Translations under genes and position numbers: made by a program
The notes under the pieces: model-generated
Seen by the model: the letters and a program-made list of their open reading frames with translations, nothing else
What the model was told of the DNA's origin: nothing
The model's database searches: none
Shown: one piece after another, positions 17,097-25,275 of the stretch
How the letters are laid out: every line of letters begins with the position of its first letter
How positions within the stretch are numbered: position 1 is the stretch's first letter
Assembly: GCA_005502775.1 (NCBI GenBank)
Contig: SCNI01000003.1
Coordinates: 62,001-126,000, forward strand
Direction: 5' to 3'
Source: Microbacteriaceae bacterium 3FA27C10
GTDB taxonomy: Bacteria > Actinomycetota > Actinomycetes > Actinomycetales > Microbacteriaceae
DNA length: 64,000 nucleotides

Positions 17097-18613
17097 GCGG
17101 CACTTCCTTTCATGACCAGATCGAGCACGCCGTGCTCGTCGATGTCGCTCGCTGCGGTGGTGTGGATGACGCGTCCCTCGGCGACCACGAGCACGCGGTC
17201 CGCGAGGCCGAGCACTTCTTCGATCTCGCTGGAGATGACGACGATCGCGGTGCCCTCGGCGGCGAGCCGCCGGATCAGGGTGTAGATCTCCGCCCGCGCG
17301 CCGACGTCGACGCCGCGCGTGGGTTCGTCGAGCAGCAGCACCCGGGTGCCGTGCACGAGCCAGCGGGCCAGGAGGATCTTCTGCTGGTTGCCGCCGGAGA
17401 GCGTGCGTGCGGGCCGGTCGGGGTCGGCGGGCCGCAGCTCGAGGGCCTCGAGCTGTTTGCGGGCCACGGCGCGCTCGCTGCGTTCGCTGAGCAGGCCGAA
17501 CCGGGCCCAGCGGGTGAAGCTCGCCAGGGTCACGTTGCGGTAGACGGGCTCGTCGAGGATGAGTCCCTGGCTCTTGCGTTCTTCGGGGGAGAGGCCCATG
17601 CCGGCGTGCACGCCGGCGCGCACCGAACCGGGTTCGACCCTCGTGCCCTCGACCGTGACGGTTCCGGATGTCTGTTTGCGGGCTCCGTACACGGTCTCGA
17701 TGATCTCGGAGCGGCCAGAGCCCACGAGTCCGGCGAGCCCGACGATCTCGCCCGCGCGCACCTCGAAGCTCACGTCGTCGAACGACCCGGCGAGGCCGAG
17801 ACCGTCGACGGCCAGCAGCACCGGGGCATCCGGTGCCACGGGAACGGCGGGTGGGAAGACGTTCTCGACGGTGCGTCCCGTCATCAGGCGGATGAGGTCT
17901 TGTGTGGGGGTGTCGGCCACGGCGAGGTTGGTGGCCATGGTGGTGCCGTCCTTGATGACCGTGATGCGGTCGCCGATCTCGCGGATCTCCTCGAGCCGGT
18001 GCGAGATGTAGATCACGGCGATGCCGGCCGCGGTGAGCTCGCCCACCACCCGGAACAGGTTCTTCACCTCTTCGGAGTCGAGCACGGCAGACGGCTCGTC
18101 CATGATGATGAGCTTCGTGTCGTGCGAGAGGGCGCGGGCCATGCTCACGATCTGCTTGTTCGCGGCCGAGAGTGTTCCCACTTCGCGGTTCGGGGAGATG
18201 CCCCCGTGCCCGAGCCTGGTCATGATCTCCTGGGCGCGCCGGCTCGTCTTCCGCCGCTCGGTGACGCCGGCGGTGGCGAACTCGTGCCCGAGGAAGATGT
18301 TCTCGGCCACGGTCAGGCCGTCGACCACGTCGAGCTCCTGGTACATGGTGGCGATGCCGAGCTCGAGAGCCGCCACCGGGTCGGAGATGGTGACCGGCTG
18401 GCCCCGCCAGACGATCTCTCCCTCGTCGGGCTGATTCACCCCCGACAGCGTCTTGATGAGCGTGGACTTGCCCGCCCCGTTCTGGCCGAGAACGCAGTGC
18501 ACCTCGCCAGGGAGGATTTCCAGATCCACCCCCTTGAGCGCGCGCACTCCGGCGAAGGATTTTGTCAGTCCGCGCACGATGAGCAGCGGAATTCCCTGGT
18601 CGACAGTGATCAT
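17093..18613 (-). CDS. Sugar ABC transporter ATP-binding protein, two ATPase domains (RbsA/XylG type)
   Basis: 506 residues with two ABC domains in one chain, as in CUT2 importers. Domain 1 (about 10-245): Walker A GQNGAGKST, variant signature LSAANKQ, Walker B LIIMDEPSAVLD. Domain 2 (about 265-500): a degenerate Walker A GLVGSGRSE, signature LSGGNQQK, Walker B VLLLDEPTRGVDVGAR. The degenerate second site is usual for the class. It is the first gene of the minus-strand unit ATPase-permease-xylA, divergent from the binding-protein gene. There is no ribosome site; TAACTT lies exactly six bases before the ATG, so the mRNA is probably leaderless. Confidence 0.94.
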   Translation of the reverse strand: MITVDQGIPLLIVRGLTKSFAGVRALKGVDLEILPGEVHCVLGQNGAGKSTLIKTLSGVNQPDEGEIVWRGQPVTISDPVAALELGIATMYQELDVVDGLTVAENIFLGHEFATAGVTERRKTSRRAQEIMTRLGHGGISPNREVGTLSAANKQIVSMARALSHDTKLIIMDEPSAVLDSEEVKNLFRVVGELTAAGIAVIYISHRLEEIREIGDRITVIKDGTTMATNLAVADTPTQDLIRLMTGRTVENVFPPAVPVAPDAPVLLAVDGLGLAGSFDDVSFEVRAGEIVGLAGLVGSGRSEIIETVYGARKQTSGTVTVEGTRVEPGSVRAGVHAGMGLSPEERKSQGLILDEPVYRNVTLASFTRWARFGLLSERSERAVARKQLEALELRPADPDRPARTLSGGNQQKILLARWLVHGTRVLLLDEPTRGVDVGARAEIYTLIRRLAAEGTAIVVISSEIEEVLGLADRVLVVAEGRVIHTTAASDIDEHGVLDLVMKGSAA

Positions 18614-18925
18614 GACGGCAAGTTAGCAGAATTGTTGTAGGTACGCACCCAAAATCCGTCATCGTCCGGCCAATGCAGGCTCACAAGCCCGGGAATACGG
18701 GATATTTCGCGGACGTCAACGTTTGTTGTGGCTATCTCTGTTCGCCTCGTCCACATCAAATCGTGACGAAATTGGGTGGCGACAGTCGATGATTTGTCTG
18801 TTATGTTGCATGAAACGTCAATGTGGACAGAGTCGGGAAACGGCCGGGGGACCCTCCTCGCCCTCCCGTCGACGCACCTCCACGCCGACGGGCACAATCC
18901 CGCATCACTACCCAAGGAGGAACAC
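18614..18925. promoter_or_regulatory. Divergent control region of the sugar locus
   Basis: 312 bp without a gene, less GC-rich than its surroundings, between the divergent ATPase and binding-protein genes. It holds ACGTCAACGT (18713-18722) and its near copy ACGTCAATGT (18815-18824), 102 bp apart, and TTTGTTGT (18722-18729), which recurs before the second ROK gene and, inverted, inside the ThuA-gene promoter. These are operator candidates for the ROK regulators of the locus. Confidence 0.45.
18620..18625 (-). promoter_or_regulatory. -10 box for leaderless ABC transporter mRNA
   Basis: TAACTT on the minus strand followed by exactly six bases and the ATG at 18613. Confidence 0.5.
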
Positions 18926-19975
18926 ATGCTTGCACCACGCTCGCTCCGCAGCCGCTTGCTGCTCGCATCCGGCGCATCCATCGCTGCGATCGCGATGATG
19001 ACCGGATGCACCTCAGGAGGATCGACGTCCACCGACACCGCCGTCGACGTGAACTCGGTCGAGAACAACGCCGCCGCCGGTGACTCCATCACGATCGGCT
19101 TCTCCGGCCCCGCCGCCGACCACGGCTGGCTCGGCGCCATCAACACCGCCGCCATCGCCGAGGCCAAGAAGTACCCCGACGTGAACCTCGTGGTCGCGGA
19201 GGGAACCAACGACGCCAACCTGCAGATCAGCCAGGTGGAGACCTTCATCAACGACAAGGTCGACGCCATCGTGCTGCTGCCGACCGACGGCGCGGCGCTG
19301 ACCGACGTGGCCATCAAGGCCATGAATGCCGGCATCCCCGTGATCAACGTCGACCGCGAGTTCTCGAGCACGTTCGCGGCACGCACCACCATCCTCGGCG
19401 ACAACTACGGCATGGGCGTGAGCGCCGGCACCTACATCTGTGAGCAGCTCGATGGCAAGAGCGGCGCCGTGGTGGCGGAGATCGCGGGCATCGACAGCCT
19501 GCCGCTGACCCAGGACCGCAGCAAGGGCTTCGCCGATGCGCTCGACGACTGCGGCCTCAAGGTGAACAACCGTGTGGCCGCCGACTTCACGGTGCAGGGT
19601 GGTGAGGCCGCGGCATCGCAGCTGCTCGCCTCCGCGCCGAAGATCGACGCCATCTGGAACCACGACGACGACCAGGGCGTCGGCGTGCTGGCGGCCATCG
19701 ACGCGGCCGGCCGCAACGAGTTCTTCATGGTCGGCGGCGCCGGCTCGGCGAACGTGATGCGCGCCATCCAGGCCGACAACACGGTGCTGAAGGCCACGGT
19801 CATCTACCCCTCGACCCAGGCGGCCGACGGCATCAGCCTCGCTCGCCTGATCGTGCAGGGCAAGGGAATGAGCGACCTGGTCGAGTCGGCCGTGCCGCGC
19901 AAGATCCAGCTCTACGCACCCGTCGTCACCAAGGAGAACGTCGACGTCTACCTGCCGAGCGCCTTCGAGTCGTAA
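18926..19975 (+). CDS. Sugar-binding lipoprotein of the ABC transporter (RbsB-like)
   Basis: 349 residues; ATG at 18926 because AAGGAGG lies 5 bases upstream (longer in-frame ORFs start in the control region). Basic N-terminus, then lipobox AMMTGC near residue 31. The mature protein is a Peripla_BP_4-type sugar-binding fold: TIGFSGPAADHGWLGAINTA, VVAEGTNDANLQISQVETFI, DAIVLLPTDGAALTDVAIKA, GIPVINVDREF, IWNHDDDQGVGVLAAI. It delivers a sugar to the CUT2 transporter encoded divergently. The sugar is not identifiable from sequence. A strong hairpin follows, which would favour more binding protein than downstream enzymes. Confidence 0.92.
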   Translation: MLAPRSLRSRLLLASGASIAAIAMMTGCTSGGSTSTDTAVDVNSVENNAAAGDSITIGFSGPAADHGWLGAINTAAIAEAKKYPDVNLVVAEGTNDANLQISQVETFINDKVDAIVLLPTDGAALTDVAIKAMNAGIPVINVDREFSSTFAARTTILGDNYGMGVSAGTYICEQLDGKSGAVVAEIAGIDSLPLTQDRSKGFADALDDCGLKVNNRVAADFTVQGGEAAASQLLASAPKIDAIWNHDDDQGVGVLAAIDAAGRNEFFMVGGAGSANVMRAIQADNTVLKATVIYPSTQAADGISLARLIVQGKGMSDLVESAVPRKIQLYAPVVTKENVDVYLPSAFES

Positions 19976-19984
19976 GCGGCACCC

Positions 19985-20022
19985 GGCCGGGGCGGCGGCG
20001 CATCCTCGCCGTCGCCCCGGCC
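19985..20022 (+). terminator. Hairpin after the sugar-binding protein gene
   Basis: 16-bp GC-rich stem with one mismatch (19985-20000 with 20007-20022), loop CATCCT, in the gap before the oxidoreductase gene. Probably a partial terminator inside the operon. Confidence 0.65.
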
Positions 20023-20060
20023 TCCCCTCTCCCATGATCCTGCTAGAGGAAGCGACCGAC

Positions 20061-21245
20061 GTGTCCGACACTGCAACATCCCGACCGACGCCACTCCGGG
20101 TGGCGATGGTGGGCTACGGCTTCATGGGTGCCGCCCACTCCCAGGGCTGGCGGGTGGCGCCCCGGTTCTTCGAGCTGGCCGCCACCCCCGAGATGACCGT
20201 TCTGGTGGGTCGGGATGCCACCCGCGTCGCCACCGCCGCGGAGCGCTGGGGCTGGGCCGAGACCTCCACCGACTGGCGGGAGACAATCGCGCGCGACGAC
20301 ATCGACGTCGTCGACATCGTGACTCCCGGCGACTCCCATGCCGAGATCGCCATCGCCGCACTCGACGCCGGCAAGCACGTGCTCTGCGAGAAGCCGCTCG
20401 CCAACTCCGTCGCCGAGGCCGAGGCGATGGCGGCGGCCGCAGATCGGGCGGCGGCACACGGCGTGCGGGCGATGGTGGGTTTCACCTACCGCCGCGTTCC
20501 CGCGGTGACCTTCGCCCGCGACCTCGTGGCCGCCGGCCGCATCGGCGCCGTGCGCCAGGTGCGCGCGCAGTACTTGCAGGACTGGCTGCGAGACGCCGAC
20601 TCTCCGATGACCTGGCGGCTCGACAAAGAGCTCGCGGGCTCCGGCTCGCTCGGCGACATCGGCGCCCATGCCGTCGACCTCGCCCAGTTCATCACGGGCA
20701 CGAGACTCGCCTCGGTGTCGGGCGTGCTCGAGACCCTCGTGCCTGAGCGGCCCCTGCTCGCGGATGCGCGCGGTCTCTCGGGCACCGCCTCGACCGAGCG
20801 CGGCCGGGTCACCGTCGACGACGTGGCCCTGTTCACCGGACGCTTCGACGACGGCGTGCTGGGCACCTTCGAGGCCAGCCGTTTCGCCACCGGCCGCAAG
20901 AACGCGCTGCGCATCGAGGTCTCGGGTTCGACGGGGGCGCTCGCTTTCGATCTCGAAGACCTGAACGCGCTCGAGTTCTTCGACGGAACGGCCGAGGCCA
21001 CCACGCAGGGGTTCACGAAGATCCTCGTGACCGAGCCCGAGCATCCGTATGTCGGAGCCTGGTGGCCCGCCGGGCACATGCTCGGCTACGAGCACGGCTT
21101 CTCGCACCAGGCGCGTGACTTCGTCGAGGCCGTCGCCGCCGGGGAGCAGCCCCGGCCGTCGTTCGCCGACGGTCTTCAGGTGCAGCGTGTGCTCGCCGCG
21201 GTGGAACGGAGCTCTGCCGAGGGGAGCGCCTGGACCGCCGTCTGA
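20061..21245 (+). CDS. Gfo/Idh/MocA-family NAD(P)-dependent oxidoreductase
   Basis: 394 residues from the GTG at 20061, preceded by AGAGGAAG at good spacing. The N-terminal Rossmann fold has [17 protein letters not shown]; the family motif CEKPLANS carries the Lys that contacts substrate; a C-terminal alpha/beta domain has [21 protein letters not shown] with the catalytic-type Asp and His. It oxidises or reduces a sugar or cyclitol hydroxyl with a nicotinamide cofactor in the cytoplasm. Downstream of the sugar-binding protein and 49 bases before a TIM-barrel isomerase gene: together a typical pair for 3-keto-sugar or inositol-like catabolism. The substrate is unknown. Confidence 0.9.
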   Translation: MSDTATSRPTPLRVAMVGYGFMGAAHSQGWRVAPRFFELAATPEMTVLVGRDATRVATAAERWGWAETSTDWRETIARDDIDVVDIVTPGDSHAEIAIAALDAGKHVLCEKPLANSVAEAEAMAAAADRAAAHGVRAMVGFTYRRVPAVTFARDLVAAGRIGAVRQVRAQYLQDWLRDADSPMTWRLDKELAGSGSLGDIGAHAVDLAQFITGTRLASVSGVLETLVPERPLLADARGLSGTASTERGRVTVDDVALFTGRFDDGVLGTFEASRFATGRKNALRIEVSGSTGALAFDLEDLNALEFFDGTAEATTQGFTKILVTEPEHPYVGAWWPAGHMLGYEHGFSHQARDFVEAVAAGEQPRPSFADGLQVQRVLAAVERSSAEGSAWTAV

Positions 21246-21294
21246 CACCCCCCCCATCCGCACCGAGCCCCTATATAAGAGGAGACAGAACACC

Positions 21295-22296
21295 ATGGCA
21301 CGACCGATCACCCTCTTCACCGGCCAGTGGGCCGACCTGCCCTTCGAGGAGGTGGCGCGACTCGCCTCCGGCTGGGGGTACGACGGCCTGGAGATCGCCT
21401 GCTGGGGCGACCACCTCGATCCGTGGCGCTGGAACGAACCGGGCTACGTCGACGGCAAGCTCGCCCTGCTCGAGAAGTACGGCCTGAAGGTCTACGCGAT
21501 CTCCAACCACCTCAAGGGCCAGGCCGTGTGCGACGACCCGATCGACCAGCGGCATCGCGACATCCTGCCCGACGTGGTGTGGGGCGACGGCGAGCCGGAA
21601 GGCGTGCGGCAGCGCGCGGCCGAGGAGATGAAGAACACCGCTCGCCTCGCCGCCGCGCTCGGGGTGAAGACCGTGGTGGGCTTCACCGGCTCGAGCATCT
21701 GGAAGTACGTGGCGATGTTCCCGCCGGTGTCGCAGGGGCTCGTCGACGCCGGCTATCAGGATTTCGCCGATCGGTGGAACCCCATCCTGGACGTGTTCGA
21801 CGAGGTGGGCGTCCGCTTCGCGCACGAGGTGCACCCGAGCGAGATCGCGTACGACTACTGGACCACGGTGCGCACCCTCGACGCGATCGGCCACCGGACG
21901 GCCTTCGGCCTGAACTGGGATCCGAGCCACTTCGTGTGGCAGGAGCTCGACCCGGTGGCGTTCATCCTCGAGTTCGCCGATCTCATCTACCACGTCGACT
22001 GCAAGGACGTGAAGATGAACACCGGCAACGGGCGGAACGGGCGCCTGAGCTCGCACCTGGCCTGGGCGGATCTGCGCCGCGGCTGGGACTTCGTGTCGAC
22101 GGGCCATGGCGATGTCCCCTGGGAGAAGAGCTTCCGCGCCCTCAATGCCATCGGCTACGACGGCCCCATCTCGGTGGAGTGGGAGGACGCCGGGATGGAC
22201 CGGCTGGTGGGCGCACCCGAGGCGCTCGAGTTCGTGAAGCGTCTCGCCTTCGACGCCCCGACGGCGGCCTTCGACGCCGCTTTCAGCACCCGGTAG
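21295..22296 (+). CDS. Sugar phosphate isomerase/epimerase-like TIM-barrel protein
   Basis: 333 residues; ATG at 21295 with AAGAGGAG upstream. AP-endonuclease-2 / xylose-isomerase-like TIM barrel: [67 protein letters not shown] (metal-binding Glu and His), [28 protein letters not shown] and [12 protein letters not shown] (metal Glu). All usual metal ligands are present. Such proteins isomerise or epimerise sugars, or catalyse eliminations on 3-keto-glycosides. It shares the operon with the Gfo/Idh/MocA enzyme, which supports a joint oxidation-isomerisation pathway. Confidence 0.9.
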   Translation: MARPITLFTGQWADLPFEEVARLASGWGYDGLEIACWGDHLDPWRWNEPGYVDGKLALLEKYGLKVYAISNHLKGQAVCDDPIDQRHRDILPDVVWGDGEPEGVRQRAAEEMKNTARLAAALGVKTVVGFTGSSIWKYVAMFPPVSQGLVDAGYQDFADRWNPILDVFDEVGVRFAHEVHPSEIAYDYWTTVRTLDAIGHRTAFGLNWDPSHFVWQELDPVAFILEFADLIYHVDCKDVKMNTGNGRNGRLSSHLAWADLRRGWDFVSTGHGDVPWEKSFRALNAIGYDGPISVEWEDAGMDRLVGAPEALEFVKRLAFDAPTAAFDAAFSTR

Positions 22297-22355
22297 GCGG
22301 GCCGGATGCCTGTGCGAATGCCGAGACCGGCGCCCGGCCGAGGGGTGGACCGCTC

Positions 22356-23579
22356 GTGACCGAGCCCCCCGTCTTCGGCTCCGCGAGCACGGCGACGACC
22401 AACGACCAGACCCGCCGCACCAACCTCTCGCTCATCCTCTCCCTGGTTCACCACCGGGGCAGCCTGACCCGCGCGGAGCTCGCCCGCGTCACCGGCCTCA
22501 ACCGCTCGACCGTGGCCACGCTCACGAGTCAGTTGAGCGAGCTCGAGCTGCTCTACGAGACCGCGCCGGGCGCGAGCAACAACGTCGGCCGGCCGAGTCC
22601 GCAGGTGCACGCGAACTCCGCGACCGCTGCGCTCGCCGTCAACCCCGAGATCGACGCGATCACCATCGGGCTGGTGGGTCTCGGCGGCCGGGTGATCAAA
22701 CGCATCCGCTATCCGACCGAGCACGTTCCCTCCGCGCAGGAGGTGGCGAACATCTCGGCCGCCGTGATCGAGGGGATGCGCAGCGAGCTCGACGCGAGCT
22801 ACCGCATCGTCGGCGTCGGCGTCGCTGTGCCCGGGCTCGTACGGGCCGGCGACGGACTGGTGAAGTACGCACCGCACCTGGGCTGGAACGACGAGCCGAT
22901 CGCCGAGATGATGGCGGCCGTGACGGGCTATCCGATCTGGGCCTCGAACGACGCGTCGCTCGGGGCCGGGGGCGAGATCATCTTCGGCGCGGGTCAGGGC
23001 TCGATGGACCTGCTCTACGTCAACGGCGGCTCGAGCGGCATCGGCGGGGGAGCGGTGACGGGCGGTGTCCTGCTCACGGGCATCGACGGCTACGCCGGGG
23101 AGATCGGGCACACGCTGGTGAACTCGGCCGGCGGGCGCTGCCACTGTGGTGCCACCGGATGCCTCGAGACGGAGGTCTCGCGCCGTCGCCTCCTCGACGT
23201 GGTCGGCTTGGCCGGCGGGGACGCCGACGAGCTGGAACGGGCCCTCGCCGCCTCCGCCGACCCGGCTGTGCCGAGGGAGATCGAGCGGCAGCTCGGCTAC
23301 CTCGCCATCGCCCTGCGCAACGCGGTGAACGTGCTGAACCCGGAGCGCGTCGTGCTCGGCGGCTTCCTCGCCACCCTGCACTCGCTCGCGCCGGGCCGGC
23401 TGGGGGCGCAGGTGGCGGCCGACGCGCTCGACGGGCCCGCTCAGGCGGTGGAGATCGTGCCGGCCCGGCTCGGGTCGAACCTGCTCATGATCGGTGCGGC
23501 GGAGCTCGCGTTCTCGGGCGTGCTCTCCGACCCCGCCGGGGCGGTGCGCGATGCCCGACGCAGTGCAATGGCTGAGTGA
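22356..23579 (+). CDS. ROK-family transcriptional regulator (first of two)
   Basis: 407 residues from a GTG with GAGGGG upstream. An N-terminal winged helix (about 20-80; SLTRAELARVTGLNRSTVATLTSQLSE) is followed by a sugar-kinase-like ROK domain: GVGVAVPGLVRAGDG, LYVNGGSSGIGGGAV, and the zinc motif GHTLVNS...CHCGATGCLETE. It likely represses the sugar locus and responds to a sugar or sugar phosphate; this is family knowledge plus position. The next gene is a close paralogue, suggesting a local duplication. Confidence 0.92.
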   Translation: MTEPPVFGSASTATTNDQTRRTNLSLILSLVHHRGSLTRAELARVTGLNRSTVATLTSQLSELELLYETAPGASNNVGRPSPQVHANSATAALAVNPEIDAITIGLVGLGGRVIKRIRYPTEHVPSAQEVANISAAVIEGMRSELDASYRIVGVGVAVPGLVRAGDGLVKYAPHLGWNDEPIAEMMAAVTGYPIWASNDASLGAGGEIIFGAGQGSMDLLYVNGGSSGIGGGAVTGGVLLTGIDGYAGEIGHTLVNSAGGRCHCGATGCLETEVSRRRLLDVVGLAGGDADELERALAASADPAVPREIERQLGYLAIALRNAVNVLNPERVVLGGFLATLHSLAPGRLGAQVAADALDGPAQAVEIVPARLGSNLLMIGAAELAFSGVLSDPAGAVRDARRSAMAE

Positions 23580-23735
23580 AGACTGTGATCTTACTCAGGG
23601 AGCGCGAGCAAAGTCGGCGTCCGACGTGACCGCGGTGAATTTGTTGTCACGACGCTGATAATATCGAGTCCTCTTCGTTCCGACTGGGGCGATGTCTCGA
23701 TATTCTCCGGAATCCCGGGGCGAAGGCGGTGACGG

Positions 23736-24983
23736 ATGGTCGTTCGCGGTGCGACGAAACCCGGCCAGCGGTCTCTCGCCCCCGGCGCTCGCGGCAACAA
23801 TCTCGATGGCGTCCGTCGCAACAATCTCTCGGCCGTTCTCGAACTCGTGCACACGAGAGGCTCGGTCACCCGCGCCGAACTCACCCGCGCGACCGGGCTG
23901 AACCGCTCGACCGTCGGCGCCCTCGTGGCCGAACTCGTGCAGCTGCGCCTCGTCACGGAGTCGGAGCCCGACTCGACCAGGCAGGTGGGCCGGCCGAGCC
24001 TCGTCATCAAGCCGGGCCGGCACGCGGTGGCCCTCGCGGTGAATCCCGAGCTCGACGCCGTGACCATCGGCCTGGTGGCGCTCGGCGGTCAAGTGATCCG
24101 GCGCATCCGCTACGACACCCTGCGCATTCCCCCGGTGGAGGAGGTCGTGAACATCGTCTCCGCCGTCGTCGCCGGCATGCGCGACGAGCTCGACCGCAAC
24201 TACTCGGTGGTGGGGGTCGGGCTCGCCGTGCCCGGGCTCGTGCGTTCGGGGGACGGCCTCGTGAACCTCGCGCCGCACCTGGGCTGGCACCACGAACCAC
24301 TCTCGCAGATGCTGGAGAGTGCGCTGAAGCTGCCCGTGCACGCGGCCAACGACGCGGCCGTAGGCGCCCTCGCGGAGAGCATCTTCGGCGCGGGCCGTGG
24401 GGTGCGCAACCTCGTCTACCTCAACGGTGGTGCCAGCGGCATCGGCGGCGGTGTGGTGAGCAACGGCGTTCTCCTGACCGGCGAGAACGGCTACGCCGGC
24501 GAGCTGGGCCACACCCTGGTCAACAGCAACGGCGAGCTCTGCCACTGCGGTGCGCACGGCTGCCTCGAGACCGAAGTGAAGCGCTCGGCCCTGCTCGAAG
24601 CGCTCGGACTGCCCGTGAGTCGCTCCGAGGAGCTCGAGCTGACGCTGCGCGAGCGGTTCGCCGATCCGGACGGCGTGGATCCGTCGCTCCTCGGCCTCGT
24701 GGAGCGCCAACTCGACTACCTCGCCGTCACCGTGCGCAACGCGGTCAACCTCTTCAACCCCGAGCTCATCGTTCTCGGCGGTTTCCTCGGCCCGCTCTAC
24801 GAGGCCGCGCCCGAGCGCCTCGACCAGGCCGTGGCGCACTCGGCCATGCGCGGCTCTCGCGAGACCGCGCACATCAGGCGTTCCTCCCTCGGAGCCGACC
24901 TGCTCGTGGTGGGGGCGGCCCAGCTCGCCTTCGCCGAGGTGCTGAGCGACCCGGCGGGCAGTGCTGTCGCCGCCTCTCTCTGA
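23736..24983 (+). CDS. ROK-family transcriptional regulator (second, paralogue of the first)
   Basis: 415 residues; ATG at 23736 after GAAGG. Same layout as the gene before it: winged helix (SVTRAELTRATGLNRSTVGALVAELVQ), GVGLAVPGLVRSGDGLVNLAPHLGW, YLNGGASGIGGGV, and GHTLVNS...CHCGAHGCLETE. Many long stretches match the first copy, so they arose by duplication. The 156-bp gap before it contains TTTGTTGT (23640-23647) and an AT-rich TAATAT, so it has its own control region. It may sense a different sugar or form heterodimers with the first. Confidence 0.92.
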   Translation: MVVRGATKPGQRSLAPGARGNNLDGVRRNNLSAVLELVHTRGSVTRAELTRATGLNRSTVGALVAELVQLRLVTESEPDSTRQVGRPSLVIKPGRHAVALAVNPELDAVTIGLVALGGQVIRRIRYDTLRIPPVEEVVNIVSAVVAGMRDELDRNYSVVGVGLAVPGLVRSGDGLVNLAPHLGWHHEPLSQMLESALKLPVHAANDAAVGALAESIFGAGRGVRNLVYLNGGASGIGGGVVSNGVLLTGENGYAGELGHTLVNSNGELCHCGAHGCLETEVKRSALLEALGLPVSRSEELELTLRERFADPDGVDPSLLGLVERQLDYLAVTVRNAVNLFNPELIVLGGFLGPLYEAAPERLDQAVAHSAMRGSRETAHIRRSSLGADLLVVGAAQLAFAEVLSDPAGSAVAASL

Positions 24984-25122
24984 TAAAGCTGACAACGCGT
25001 CATAAATCAGCGGGGCGTCGCCGGATGCCGTGGAAAGGCTTGTTCTCGGGGCGGATTCGACATTCGCACGCGCGAATCGTGCACCGTCGTGCCGCCGCCA
25101 GGCGCACGATTATTAATTAATC

Positions 25123-25151
25123 TTGACGCACAACAAAAGGCTCCCTAGGAT
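25123..25151 (+). promoter_or_regulatory. Sigma-70-type promoter of the ThuA/sugar-dehydrogenase gene
   Basis: TTGACG (25123-25128), 17-base spacer, TAGGAT (25146-25151). Just upstream is ATTAATTAAT (25112-25121), an AT-rich palindrome that could be an UP element or operator. The spacer contains ACAACAAA (25130-25137), the inverted form of a motif found in two other control regions of the locus. The gap 24984-25275 holds this and no gene. Confidence 0.7.
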
Positions 25152-25275
25152 CGCCATAGTTGTCTGGTCAGCGTCGACCGTGGTTTTCTGCCACGCGCAT
25201 CCGGCGTTCTGATCAGGCGGGGTATCCAACGCATGCGCGTCGCTTCGGCGCGCTCTCATGAGGAGTGCAACCACG

